From positions 1 to 64,000 of the forward strand of contig NZ_MKVV01000083.1 of assembly GCF_001899645.1 (NCBI RefSeq): a stretch of DNA of 64,000 nucleotides. The letters are read 5' to 3'. The position numbers were made by a program, and so were the translations under genes. The notes beneath the pieces are model-generated. The model was not told the DNA's origin. It saw nothing but the letters and a program-made list of their open reading frames with translations, and did no database searches. Source of the stretch: Pseudonocardia sp. 73-21 (GTDB taxonomy: Bacteria > Actinomycetota > Actinomycetes > Mycobacteriales > Pseudonocardiaceae). Positions 8,534 to 16,386 of this stretch are shown piece after piece (position 1 is the first letter of the stretch; every line of letters begins with the position of its first letter).

Positions 8534-9271
8534 ATGGACGAGCAGTTGATCAACGTGTCGGTCGCCGACGGCGTCGGGGTGCTGGAACTCAACCGGCCCG
8601 AGCGGCGCAACGCGCTGAACGTGGCCCTGTGCCGCGCGATCGTCGACGCGGTCGGGTCGGTGCTCGCCGACGGCGCCCGGGCGATCGTGGTCACGGGTGC
8701 GGGCAGCAGCTTCTGCGCCGGGGCCGACTTCGGCGAGGTCTACACCGACGGCTTCCGCGACGCCCTGTACGCGGCCCTGCACGTCGTGACGGACGCGCCG
8801 GTACCTGTCGTCGCGGCCGTCAACGGGCCGGCGATCGGCGGGGGCACCCAGCTCGCCATCGCCTGCGACCTGCGGGTGGCGGCACCGGAGGCGGTGTTCG
8901 GGGTGCCCACCGCCCGCATCGGGCTGGCCGTCGACCCGTGGACGGTGCACCGCCTCGCCCAGCTCGCCGGTGGCGGCACCGCGCGGTCGCTGCTGATCGC
9001 GTGCGCGCAGATGGACGCCGGGCTGGCCCACGCGCGCGGCCTCGTCGACCGGCTGGGTGGCACCGCCGACGCGCTCGCGCTGGCCGCCGAGCTCGCCACC
9101 CTGGCCCCGATGACGCTGGCCTACAACAAGCTCACCGCCGACCGCACCGACCTCCCGGTGGACGACCCGATGCTTCTCCGCGCGTTCGAGGCCTGCTGGA
9201 GCAGCGCCGACCTCGTCGAGGGACAGCGGGCGCGCACGGAGCGACGCAGCCCACAGTTCCACGGACGGTGA
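8534..9271 (+). CDS. EchA6-like crotonase-fold protein, probably not a hydratase
   Basis: 245 residues of the crotonase fold: LNRPERRNALN near residue 20, SSFCAGADF near 60 and the oxyanion-hole region AVNGPAIGGG near 98. The two catalytic Glu of enoyl-CoA hydratase are replaced: GGGCEL reads GGGTQL and FGQPE reads FGVPT. The local sequence GLAVDPWTVHRL closely resembles what I recall of mycobacterial EchA6, a non-catalytic acyl-CoA-binding protein that feeds FAS-II. Acyl-CoA binding is therefore more likely than hydration. It starts 23 nt after the lipoprotein stop, with no obvious Shine-Dalgarno. Confidence 0.8.
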   Translation: MDEQLINVSVADGVGVLELNRPERRNALNVALCRAIVDAVGSVLADGARAIVVTGAGSSFCAGADFGEVYTDGFRDALYAALHVVTDAPVPVVAAVNGPAIGGGTQLAIACDLRVAAPEAVFGVPTARIGLAVDPWTVHRLAQLAGGGTARSLLIACAQMDAGLAHARGLVDRLGGTADALALAAELATLAPMTLAYNKLTADRTDLPVDDPMLLRAFEACWSSADLVEGQRARTERRSPQFHGR

Positions 9272-9348
9272 TGGATCACTGACCCGTCGTCACCTCGGCC
9301 GGGGCTGCTCGTTGGCGCACGCGGGGGCTCGCAGAAGGAGAGACGAAC

Positions 9349-9873
9349 GTGGGAGTACACGCCCGGGCCGGGGCACGACGCCGGCCGCGTGCAGCTCTGG
9401 CCGGTGCCGCGCTGGCCGTCGTGGCCACGACGCTGATCGTCGGCGTCGGGAACGCGGCTCAACCCGCCTCGCCCGCGGCTCCCGCCGCCGCGGTGGGGGA
9501 CAAGCCCGCCGCCACGCTCGTCGCGGGCACTCCCTGCACCACCACGGCGAAGGCCTGCGTCGACCTCGCCCGGCAGGTGGCCTGGCTGATCGACAACGGC
9601 GCGGTGACGCGCGGGCCGGTCGGCGTCTCCACCGGCGACCCGGACGACCCCACGCCCCGCGGGACCTTCACGGTCCAGTGGAAGGCCGAGCAGTACACGA
9701 GCCGCGAGTACCTCACGCAGATGCCGTACTCGGTGTTCTTCGCTCCCGGCGGCATCGCCTTCCACGAGGGCCGGCAGGACACCTACTCCGGTGGCTGCGT
9801 GAAGCTCGTGCACGACGACGCCGTGGCCTGGTTCGGCTACCTCCAGGTCGGCGACCAGGTGCAGGTCCATTGA
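9349..9873 (+). CDS. L,D-transpeptidase (YkuD) family protein, exported
   Basis: 174 residues. An Arg-rich N-terminus and a hydrophobic segment (about residues 16-36) predict export or membrane anchoring. The YkuD catalytic signature is visible as FHEGRQDTYSGGCVKL: His, then SGGC with the nucleophilic Cys near residue 160. Such enzymes make 3-3 peptidoglycan cross-links and tolerate most penicillins. The domain is short, with no Ig-like linker as in mycobacterial Ldts. GTG start with GGAG about 9 nt upstream. A BlaI/M56 regulatory pair begins 49 nt downstream, which suggests a link to cell-wall stress. Confidence 0.85.
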   Translation: MGVHARAGARRRPRAALAGAALAVVATTLIVGVGNAAQPASPAAPAAAVGDKPAATLVAGTPCTTTAKACVDLARQVAWLIDNGAVTRGPVGVSTGDPDDPTPRGTFTVQWKAEQYTSREYLTQMPYSVFFAPGGIAFHEGRQDTYSGGCVKLVHDDAVAWFGYLQVGDQVQVH

Positions 9874-9898
9874 TTGACCAGAGTGGTGGCCATCACCG

Positions 9899-9916
9899 TT
9901 CTACTCCATGTAGAAT
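9899..9916 (+). promoter_or_regulatory. BlaI-type operator overlapping a leaderless -10 box
   Basis: TTCTAC (9899-9904) and GTAGAA (9910-9915) form a perfect inverted repeat with a 5-nt spacer, the TAC/GTA dyad style of BlaI/MecI operators. The right arm overlaps TAGAAT (9911-9916), a good -10 box 6 nt before the GTG of blaI. Autorepression by blocking the promoter is the obvious reading. Confidence 0.7.
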
Positions 9917-9922
9917 CGCCAT

Positions 9923-10264
9923 GTGCCAACCCTGGGTGAGCTCGAGCGTGCCGTCATGGAAACCCTGTGGTCGGCCACCGCGCCGGTCACGGCCCGAGAC
10001 GTCCAGGACGCCCTCGCCGGCCGGGACCTGGCCACCACCACCGTGCTCACCGTGCTCGGTCGCCTGGAGCGCAAGGGACTGGTCAGCCGCGAGCGGGAGG
10101 GCCGGGCGCACCGCTACCGCCCCACCGCCAGCCGCGAGGACCACGTCGCCGAGCTGATGCGCGACGCCCTCGACGCCGCTCCCGACCGGGGGGCCGCGCT
10201 CGCGCGTTTCCTGGGCTCCATCCCCCCTGACGAGCGGGAGTCCCTGCGCGACATGCTCGACTGA
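9923..10264 (+). CDS. BlaI/MecI/CopY family repressor
   Basis: 113 residues with the family's N-terminal winged helix: ELERAVMETLWSATAPVTARDVQ, then TTTVLTVLGRLERKGLVSRE as recognition helix and wing, and a short C-terminal dimerisation region. BlaI proteins repress beta-lactam or cell-wall response genes and are inactivated by proteolysis. The start is leaderless (TAGAAT, 6 nt, GTG) and the promoter contains its own operator. It is followed 14 nt later by an M56 peptidase, the usual partner. Confidence 0.9.
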   Translation: MPTLGELERAVMETLWSATAPVTARDVQDALAGRDLATTTVLTVLGRLERKGLVSREREGRAHRYRPTASREDHVAELMRDALDAAPDRGAALARFLGSIPPDERESLRDMLD

Positions 10265-10278
10265 GACACTCTGGCGTC

Positions 10279-11184
10279 ATGGAACTGACGGCGCTGGGCC
10301 TGCTCGTGCTCGGCGTCGCCCTCGCCGAGCCGATCAGCCGCATGCTCGCACGCGCCCGCTGGCCCGCCCGCGACCCCGTCGGCGGGCTGCTGGTCTGGCA
10401 GGCCGTCGGCCTCTCCGGCGGGCTCGCCCTGCTGGGGGCCGGGGTGGTCTACGGGGTGGCGCCGCTCGGGTCGTCGCTCACCGAGGCGGTACCGGTGCTG
10501 GTGCGGGCGCTCGCCGCCGGCCGGCTGCCCGCCGGGCTCGGGGTGGCCCACGTCATCGCGCTCCTGCTCGCCCTCGCCCTGGCCCTGCGCCTGGTGGGGG
10601 TGCTCGTGGCCGTGTCGCTGCGGACGGTGAGGATGCGGGCCCGCCACCGCGACCTGCTCGACCTGCTCGGCACGCCCTGGCCCGCCGTCCCCGGCGCCCA
10701 CGTGCTCGACCATCCCGTGCCCGTCGCCTACTGCCTGCCCGGGCTGCGGTCGCGGCTCGTGCTCTCGGCGGGGGTGCTCGACCAGCTCGACGCCGACGGT
10801 GTGTGGGCGGTGCTCGCCCACGAGCGCGCCCACCTGCGGGAGCGCCACGACCTGGTGGTGCTGCCGTTCGTCGCGTGGGGTGCGACGGCGCCGTTCGTGC
10901 GCGGGATGGTGTGCGCCCAGGTGGCCGTGGCGGCGCTGATCGAGATGCGCGCCGACGACGTCGCGGCCTGCCGGGTGGCTCCCGCCCAGCTCACGGGGGC
11001 GCTGCGCTCGATGGGCAGCGCGGCGCCGGCCGCGGCCCTGAGCTCGTTCACCGCGGCGCTCGACCACCGCCTCGAGCGCATCAGCACGCCACCGACGCCG
11101 CTGCCGCTCGCGCTCACCGTGCTCGTCCGGCTCGTCGCGTTCGGGCTGGTGGCGCTGCCCACGGCGCTGCTGGTCATCGTCTGA
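10279..11184 (+). CDS. M56 family membrane metallopeptidase (BlaR1-like, no sensor domain)
   Basis: 301 residues with several hydrophobic segments (start, about 50, 90-115, 200-225, C-terminus). The zinc peptidase motif is AHERAHLRERHD (HExxH) near residue 180, with a downstream EMRADD that can supply the third ligand. Unlike BlaR1 there is no penicillin-binding sensor domain; this is the common actinobacterial short form. It would be expected to relieve repression by BlaI at 9923. ATG start; CACTCT lies 6 nt upstream, so a second leaderless promoter inside the pair is possible. Confidence 0.85.
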   Translation: MELTALGLLVLGVALAEPISRMLARARWPARDPVGGLLVWQAVGLSGGLALLGAGVVYGVAPLGSSLTEAVPVLVRALAAGRLPAGLGVAHVIALLLALALALRLVGVLVAVSLRTVRMRARHRDLLDLLGTPWPAVPGAHVLDHPVPVAYCLPGLRSRLVLSAGVLDQLDADGVWAVLAHERAHLRERHDLVVLPFVAWGATAPFVRGMVCAQVAVAALIEMRADDVAACRVAPAQLTGALRSMGSAAPAAALSSFTAALDHRLERISTPPTPLPLALTVLVRLVAFGLVALPTALLVIV

Positions 11185-11440
11185 CGCCGAGCGCGTCGAG
11201 GTGTCGCGGCGCCTCCGCCCAGGACCGCACCAGCCTCGTCCCGTGGTACGCCGTGCCGGCCGTCGAGGCACCGACGGGGGCGAAGCGGACCGCGTAGCAG
11301 CCCGGTCGGCGGTCCGTCTGCCCGGCTGCGGCGATCCGCCGGGACAGGCCGGCGACGTCGCCGGGTGGGGCCGGCCCGTCCTCAGCGCAGCCACGGGATG
11401 CCCAGGATGTTTCAGCGTCGTCACAGCGAGCGCGACGCAT
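11174..11440 (-). CDS. Possible small protein of unknown function
   Basis: An 88-residue frame on the minus strand that overlaps the M56 gene end by 11 nt. Its codons keep a strongly GC-biased third position, unlike the competing frames, and the C-terminal half (GCYAVRFAPVG...GTAYHGTRLVRSW) looks protein-like. No domain is recognised and no clear ribosome site precedes the ATG at 11440, so the start could be elsewhere. It otherwise fills the 299-nt gap before the ApbE-like gene. Confidence 0.35.
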   Translation of the reverse strand: MRRARCDDAETSWASRGCAEDGPAPPGDVAGLSRRIAAAGQTDRRPGCYAVRFAPVGASTAGTAYHGTRLVRSWAEAPRHLDALGVRR

Positions 11441-11483
11441 CCTCGGTACCGGAACCTCCACGACCGTCTGCGAGGCACTGCCG

Positions 11484-12308
11484 ATGACGACACCACTGCT
11501 GCACACGGGACCCCGGGCCGCCACCGTCGGCCTCGACTGGACGGCGTGGGGCATCTGCGGCCGGCTCGTCGTCACCGACCCGGCGGCGGAGCAGCTCGCC
11601 CGGGCCGTGCTGGGCCAGGAGCTCGCCGCGCTCGGCCGCAACTTCCGCACCCAGCGGGCCACGCGCCGGGCCCTGCGCGACGGCGGATGGACGCCCCGCA
11701 TGCCCGACGGCCAGGCGATCGGCCCGTTCCCGTACGGGATCACCGGGGGCTCCCCGGACGGGCCGGTGCACCTGTCGCTGCCGGCGCAGCGCGAACGGCA
11801 CGACGCGATGCCGGTGCGGGTCCAGCGCGGCAGCCGGCTGCGGATCGGTCTGGGGCCGTCCCTGCGGGCCTGGACGGCCCAGCGCTGCGCCGAGGCCGTC
11901 GCCGAGGCCACGTCGTGCGGCGTGCTCGTCTGCATCGGCGGTGACGTGGCGACGTCCGGGCTGGCCCCGGCCGGCGGCTGGCGGGTGGAGCTGCCCGGCG
12001 CCCGGCACGCGGCGCCCGCGGTGGTCGCGATGGACGGCGGCGCGGTGTCCTGGACCGACCTGACCCGGCCGGGTCGCGGCGCGCGCACGCTCGTGGTGGC
12101 CGGGGGAGACCGCACGGTGCGCACCCACTGGACGGGCGTGGTGGTGGTCGCGGCCAACACCCCCGCCGCCAACGCCGCCTGCGCCGGGGCGCTGCTCTCG
12201 GGCCCGTCGGCGGGTCGGCGCCTCGCCGACCAGGGACTGCTCGGCCGGCTCACCGACGTCAACGGCCGGGTCCGGGAGGTCGGGTGGTGGCCGGGCACCG
12301 AGCGGTAG
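11484..12308 (+). CDS. ApbE-like FAD:protein FMN transferase family protein
   Basis: 274 residues. The segment GVLVCIGGDVATSG near residue 145 corresponds to the ApbE GGD flavin/Mg site (consensus NxGGD); the C-terminal TGVVVVAANTPAANAACAGA matches the conserved Thr/Ala-rich helix region. ApbE enzymes attach FMN covalently to Thr of partner flavoproteins; no partner is nearby. There is no lipobox, so it is probably cytoplasmic. The ATG start has GAGG about 8 nt upstream. The divergence of the N-terminal half from classical ApbE makes the substrate uncertain. Confidence 0.7.
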   Translation: MTTPLLHTGPRAATVGLDWTAWGICGRLVVTDPAAEQLARAVLGQELAALGRNFRTQRATRRALRDGGWTPRMPDGQAIGPFPYGITGGSPDGPVHLSLPAQRERHDAMPVRVQRGSRLRIGLGPSLRAWTAQRCAEAVAEATSCGVLVCIGGDVATSGLAPAGGWRVELPGARHAAPAVVAMDGGAVSWTDLTRPGRGARTLVVAGGDRTVRTHWTGVVVVAANTPAANAACAGALLSGPSAGRRLADQGLLGRLTDVNGRVREVGWWPGTER

Positions 12309-12413
12309 CGCTCCCGTCCGCTGACGGATCGGCCCCGGTTCCGGGCGTGTCGACGCACGGTGGTTACCTCCGAGGGCGCGCCCACCGGCGTCTCCGGGCG
12401 TAGCGTGGAAGGC

Positions 12414-13814
12414 GTGCCTCATGATCTTCCTGTTGATCTTCCCAGCACCCTGGGCGCCCTGCGCGCGTCCGGCCACGAGCTCCGCGGCGTCAAGGCCGAG
12501 ATCCGCGACAACCTGATCGCCGCCCTCCGCGAGGGGCGTGACCCCTGGCCCGGCATCGTCGGGTTCGAGTCCACCGTGCTCCCGCAGTTCGAGCGTGCGC
12601 TCATCGCCGGCCACGACATCGTGCTGCTCGGCGAGCGCGGGCAGGGCAAGACGCGCCTGCTGCGCTCCATCACCAACCTGCTCGACGAGTGGACGCCCGT
12701 GATCGAGGGCTCCGAGCTCGGCGAGCACCCCTACGACCCGATCGCCCCGGCCACCATCCGCCGGGCCGCCGAGCTCGGCGACGACCTGCCCGTGACCTGG
12801 AAGCACCGCGACGAGCGCTACACCGAGAAGCTCGCCACCCCGGACACGGCCGTCGCCGACCTCATCGGCGACATCGACCCCGTCAAGGTCTCCGAGGGCC
12901 GCTCGCTGGGCGACCCCGAGACCATCCACTTCGGCCTCGTGCCGCGCAGCCACCGCGGCGTCGTCGCCATCAACGAGCTGCCCGACCTCGCCGAGCGCAT
13001 CCAGGTCTCGCTGCTCAACGTGATGGAGGAGCGCGACATCCAGGTCCGCGGCTACACGCTGCGCCTGCCCCTGGACATCCTGCTCGTCGCGTCGGCGAAC
13101 CCCGAGGACTACACCAACCGCGGGCGCATCATCACCCCGCTCAAGGACCGCTTCGGCGCCGAGGTCCGCACGCACTACCCCCTCGAGCTCCGCGACGAGA
13201 TCGCCCTCGTCCGGCAGGAGGCCGACCTCGTCGCCGACGTGCCCAGCCACCTGCTGGAGGTCATCGCCCGGTTCACGCGGGCGCTGCGCGAGTCGTCGGC
13301 GATCGACCAGGGCTCCGGCGTCTCGGCGCGGTTCGCCGTGGCCGCCGCCGAGACCGTGGCCGCCGCGGCCCTGCGCCGCGCCGCCATCACGGGCGAGGAG
13401 CACGCGTTCGCCCGGCCCGTCGACCTCGAGTCGGTGCCCGCCGTGCTGCGCGGCAAGCTGGAGTTCGCCTCCGGCGAGGAGGGCCGCGAGACCGAGCACC
13501 TGGAGCACCTGCTGCGCCGGGCCACGGCCGACACGGCCCGCGCACGCCTGCGCGGCATCGACCTCAACCCGCTGGCCGAGGCCGTCTCCGGCTCCCCGGT
13601 CCGCACCGGCGAGCGCATCCCGGCCGTCGAGGTGGTGAAGGCCCTGCCCAAGGTCGCCGCCCTGACGGCGATCGCGAAGAAGCTCGACGCCGGCGGCACC
13701 GAGGACCCGGGCCCCATGGCGAGCGCGGCCGAGCTGGCGCTGGAGCTCCTCTTCCTGACGAGGCGCCTGGCCAAGGACGAGTCCGACGACGGTGACACGG
13801 TGTCCTATGGCTAG
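12414..13814 (+). CDS. MoxR-like AAA+ ATPase (Mg-chelatase-like; Rv0958-type)
   Basis: 466 residues. Walker A is GERGQGKT near residue 75 and the Walker B region is GVVAINELPDL near 185, with an arginine-rich sensor region downstream; LLVASANPEDYTNRGRIITPLKDRF carries sensor 1 and the arginine finger. This is the RavA/MoxR clade paired with a VWA protein, acting as a chaperone-like complex, not chlorophyll synthesis. GTG at 12414 was chosen because TAGCGT (12401-12406) lies 7 nt upstream, giving a leaderless start. The stop overlaps the VWA start by 8 nt, so the two are co-translated. Confidence 0.85.
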   Translation: MPHDLPVDLPSTLGALRASGHELRGVKAEIRDNLIAALREGRDPWPGIVGFESTVLPQFERALIAGHDIVLLGERGQGKTRLLRSITNLLDEWTPVIEGSELGEHPYDPIAPATIRRAAELGDDLPVTWKHRDERYTEKLATPDTAVADLIGDIDPVKVSEGRSLGDPETIHFGLVPRSHRGVVAINELPDLAERIQVSLLNVMEERDIQVRGYTLRLPLDILLVASANPEDYTNRGRIITPLKDRFGAEVRTHYPLELRDEIALVRQEADLVADVPSHLLEVIARFTRALRESSAIDQGSGVSARFAVAAAETVAAAALRRAAITGEEHAFARPVDLESVPAVLRGKLEFASGEEGRETEHLEHLLRRATADTARARLRGIDLNPLAEAVSGSPVRTGERIPAVEVVKALPKVAALTAIAKKLDAGGTEDPGPMASAAELALELLFLTRRLAKDESDDGDTVSYG

Positions 13815-15753
13815 ACGCAACCGGCGTTACGCCTACGGGCCCTACACCGACGGGCCCGATCCGCTCGCTCCGCCGTTCGACCTCCGTGCCGCCATGGACG
13901 AGATCGGACGCGACGTCATGGAGGGGGCCTCCCCGCGCACGGCGCTGCAGGAGCTGCTGCGCCGCGGCATGGAGAATCGCCGGGGGCTCGACGAGCTCAC
14001 GCGCGAGGTCTACCAGCGACGCAGCAAGCTCCAGCGGGAGAACCGGCTCGACGGCACGTTGCAGGAGGTCCGTGAGCTCCTGCGACGCGCCCTGGACGCC
14101 GAGCGCGACTCACTGGGCCGCCAGGACACCGACGACGCCCGCTTCCGCGAGATGCAGCTCGACGCCCTGCCGTCCGACACGGGCGGCGCGGTCCGCGAGC
14201 TGAACGACTACGACTGGCAGTCCTCCGACGCGCGCGAGGCGTACGAGGAGATCCGCGACCTGCTCGGTCGGGAGATGCTCGACCAGCGCTTCCAGGGCAT
14301 GAAGCAGGCCATGGAGAACGCCACTCCCGAGGACGTCGAGCGCATCCGCGAGATGCTCGACGACCTCAACGGCCTGCTGGCGAACCACGCCGCCGGGCAG
14401 GACACCACCGAGCAGTTCCAGCAGTTCATGGAGAAGCACGGGCAGTTCTTCCCGGAGAACCCCCAGAACACCGAGGAGCTGATCGACACGCTCGCGCAGC
14501 GGGCGGCGGCGGCCCAGCGGATGCTCAACTCGATGACGCCGGAACAGCAGCAGCAGCTGATGGAGCTGTCGCAGCAGGCGTTCGGCGACCCGCGGCTGGC
14601 CCAGGCCATGGCCCAGCTCGACGCCCAGCTGCAGGGCCTGCGGCCGGGTGAGGACTGGGACGGGCAGGGGCGGTTCCGGGGGGAGAACCCCATGGGCATG
14701 GGCGAGGCCACCCGGGCGATGGAGGAGCTGGGACAGCTCGACGCCCTGGCCGAGCAGCTGTCGCAGAGCTATCCCGGCGCGCGGCTGGAGGACATCGACC
14801 TCGACTCGGTCGGCAAGCACCTGGGCGACCGGGCCCGCGTCGACGCCCGAGCCCTGGCCGAGCTGCAGCGCGAGCTGGAACGCCAGGGCCTGTTCGACCG
14901 CGCCCCCGACGGCTCGCTGCAGCTCTCGCCCAAGGCGCTGCGGCGGCTGGGGGAGTCGGCGCTGCGCGACGTCGTCGACAAGATCGGGTCGCGGCGCGGC
15001 GAGCGCGACACCCACCGCTCCGGCGCGGCGGGGGAGGCCACCGGTGCCACCCGGCCGTGGGCGTTCGGCGACACCGAGGCGTGGAACGTGTCGCGCACGC
15101 TGCTCAACGCGCAGCTGCGGCAGGCCGGCGGCGACGACAGACGGCTCGACGTCACCGACGTGGAGATCGTCGAGACCGAGCAGAAGACCCGCGCGGTGGT
15201 GGCACTGTGCGTCGACACGTCGTGGTCGATGGTGCAGGACGGGCGCTGGGTGCCGATGAAGCGCACGGCGCTGGCCCTGCACCAGCTGATCTCCACACGG
15301 TTCCGCGGCGACGACCTCAAGCTGATCACCTTCGGCCGGCACGCCCGGTCGGTGGAGCTCGGCGAGCTGGTGGGCCTGGACGGCGCGTACGAGCAGGGCA
15401 CCAACCTGCACCACGCGATGCTCCTGGCCGGCCAGCACCTGCGCCGCAACACCGACGCGCAGCCGGTGGTCCTGGTGGTCACCGACGGGGAGCCGACGGC
15501 GCACCTGCAGCCCGACGGTCACGCGCTGTTCGACTACCCCACCAGCCCGGAGACCCTGCGGGCCACGGTGGCGGAGATCGACAAGCTGACGGGGCTCAAG
15601 GCGGCGTTCACGTTCTTCGTGCTCGGCGACGACCCCCGGCTGGCGGTGTTCATGGACGGCATCGCCCGCCGATGCGGCGGGCGGGTGGTGGCCCCGACGC
15701 TGGACGGCCTGGGCGCCGAGGTCGTGGCGGACTACCTCAAGACCCGCCGCTGA
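13807..15753 (+). CDS. VWA-domain protein partnered with the MoxR-like ATPase (Rv0959-type)
   Basis: 648 residues. The first two thirds are highly charged and glutamine-rich, with long predicted helices. The von Willebrand A domain is C-terminal: VVALCVDTSWSMVQD near residue 465 gives the DxSxS metal-ion site, and VVLVVTDGEPTAH near 558 supplies the remaining acidic/Thr ligand. No signal peptide or membrane segment, so cytoplasmic. The overlap with the upstream ATPase indicates a two-protein machine; in related systems the VWA protein brings substrates to the ATPase. Target unknown. Confidence 0.85.
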   Translation: MARRNRRYAYGPYTDGPDPLAPPFDLRAAMDEIGRDVMEGASPRTALQELLRRGMENRRGLDELTREVYQRRSKLQRENRLDGTLQEVRELLRRALDAERDSLGRQDTDDARFREMQLDALPSDTGGAVRELNDYDWQSSDAREAYEEIRDLLGREMLDQRFQGMKQAMENATPEDVERIREMLDDLNGLLANHAAGQDTTEQFQQFMEKHGQFFPENPQNTEELIDTLAQRAAAAQRMLNSMTPEQQQQLMELSQQAFGDPRLAQAMAQLDAQLQGLRPGEDWDGQGRFRGENPMGMGEATRAMEELGQLDALAEQLSQSYPGARLEDIDLDSVGKHLGDRARVDARALAELQRELERQGLFDRAPDGSLQLSPKALRRLGESALRDVVDKIGSRRGERDTHRSGAAGEATGATRPWAFGDTEAWNVSRTLLNAQLRQAGGDDRRLDVTDVEIVETEQKTRAVVALCVDTSWSMVQDGRWVPMKRTALALHQLISTRFRGDDLKLITFGRHARSVELGELVGLDGAYEQGTNLHHAMLLAGQHLRRNTDAQPVVLVVTDGEPTAHLQPDGHALFDYPTSPETLRATVAEIDKLTGLKAAFTFFVLGDDPRLAVFMDGIARRCGGRVVAPTLDGLGAEVVADYLKTRR

Positions 15754-15759
15754 CGCGGC

Positions 15760-15804
15760 CCGTGCGCGGATATCAGGGTCGGGGCCCTGATATCCGCTCA
15801 CGAG
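15760..15804. repeat. Stem-loop repeat, copy A
   Basis: GCGGATATCAGGG (15766-15778) pairs perfectly with CCCTGATATCCGC (15785-15797), loop 6 nt. With one mismatch the stem extends through flanking GTG/CAC to 15763-15801. It sits between convergent genes and overlaps the last codons and stop of the TetR gene (ends 15773), so it probably terminates both. A second, degenerate copy is at 56288-56332. Confidence 0.6.
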
Positions 15805-16336
15805 CTGCCAGGAGCAGTTCGATGGCGACGGCGAGTCGTTCGAGGTAGGCAGCCCGGTCGTCCACCTGGTGCTTGATGCCGATGGACGTGCTGATGAGGG
15901 TCTGCGCCACGCGTCGTGCCGTCTGCTCGTCCTCCGACGCCGGGATCGCCGTCGTGATCAACTGGGCGAACCGTTGCGGTGCCGTCGTCGCTGTCGGACC
16001 GAGCACGTCGGGATTGTCGGCCACGACTGCGGCGATGTCGCGCGTCAACGGGCCGATGTAGCGACCCGTCCAGTGATCGAAGGCCTCCAGCAACCGGTGC
16101 TGGAGGGGGTCGGACGTATCAGCGAGGGCCTGCTCGGCCGCGGCCAGGTCCTCGCCCAGCGACCGCTCCACGGCCTCCCGGAACAGGGCCTGCTTCGAGG
16201 AGAACAGGAAGTAGAGGCCGGGGCGGGAGATGCCCGCGTCCTGGGCCACCTGGTCCATCGTCGTCTTGCGGTACCCGAACCGGGCGAAGGTCACGAGTGC
16301 GGTCTGCAGGACCGCCGTTCTCCGGTCGGTGTGCAC
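15773..16336 (-). CDS. TetR family regulator
   Basis: 187 residues with an N-terminal TetR helix-turn-helix (FARFGYRKTTMDQVAQDAGISRPGLYFLFSSKQALFREAV) and a variable ligand-binding domain. GTG at 16336 is preferred because TACAGT lies 6 nt upstream, mirroring the divergent SDR. It almost certainly represses the SDR at 16387 and itself through the nested operator between them. The ligand is unknown, but SDR control suggests a ketone, alcohol or related xenobiotic. Confidence 0.85.
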   Translation of the reverse strand: MHTDRRTAVLQTALVTFARFGYRKTTMDQVAQDAGISRPGLYFLFSSKQALFREAVERSLGEDLAAAEQALADTSDPLQHRLLEAFDHWTGRYIGPLTRDIAAVVADNPDVLGPTATTAPQRFAQLITTAIPASEDEQTARRVAQTLISTSIGIKHQVDDRAAYLERLAVAIELLLAARERISGPRP

Positions 16337-16342
16337 ACGAGA

Positions 16343-16380
16343 ACTGTACTCACTAGACAGATTGTGAAAATCTGTACAGT
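16343..16380. promoter_or_regulatory. Shared operator and back-to-back leaderless promoters (TetR/SDR)
   Basis: Two nested inverted repeats: ACAGATT (16357-16363) with AATCTGT (16369-16375), and ACTGTAC (16343-16349) with GTACAGT (16374-16380). The outer arms contain the -10 boxes: TACAGT at 16375-16380, 6 nt before the SDR GTG, and TACAGT on the minus strand at 16348-16343, 6 nt before the TetR GTG. A bound repressor would cover both promoters. Confidence 0.75.
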
Positions 16381-16386
16381 AGGGCC

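Noticed and set aside
11421-13820. A minus-strand frame of about 800 codons opposite the MoxR-like gene
   Set aside because: GC-driven shadow; the plus strand encodes clear Walker motifs and a leaderless promoter.
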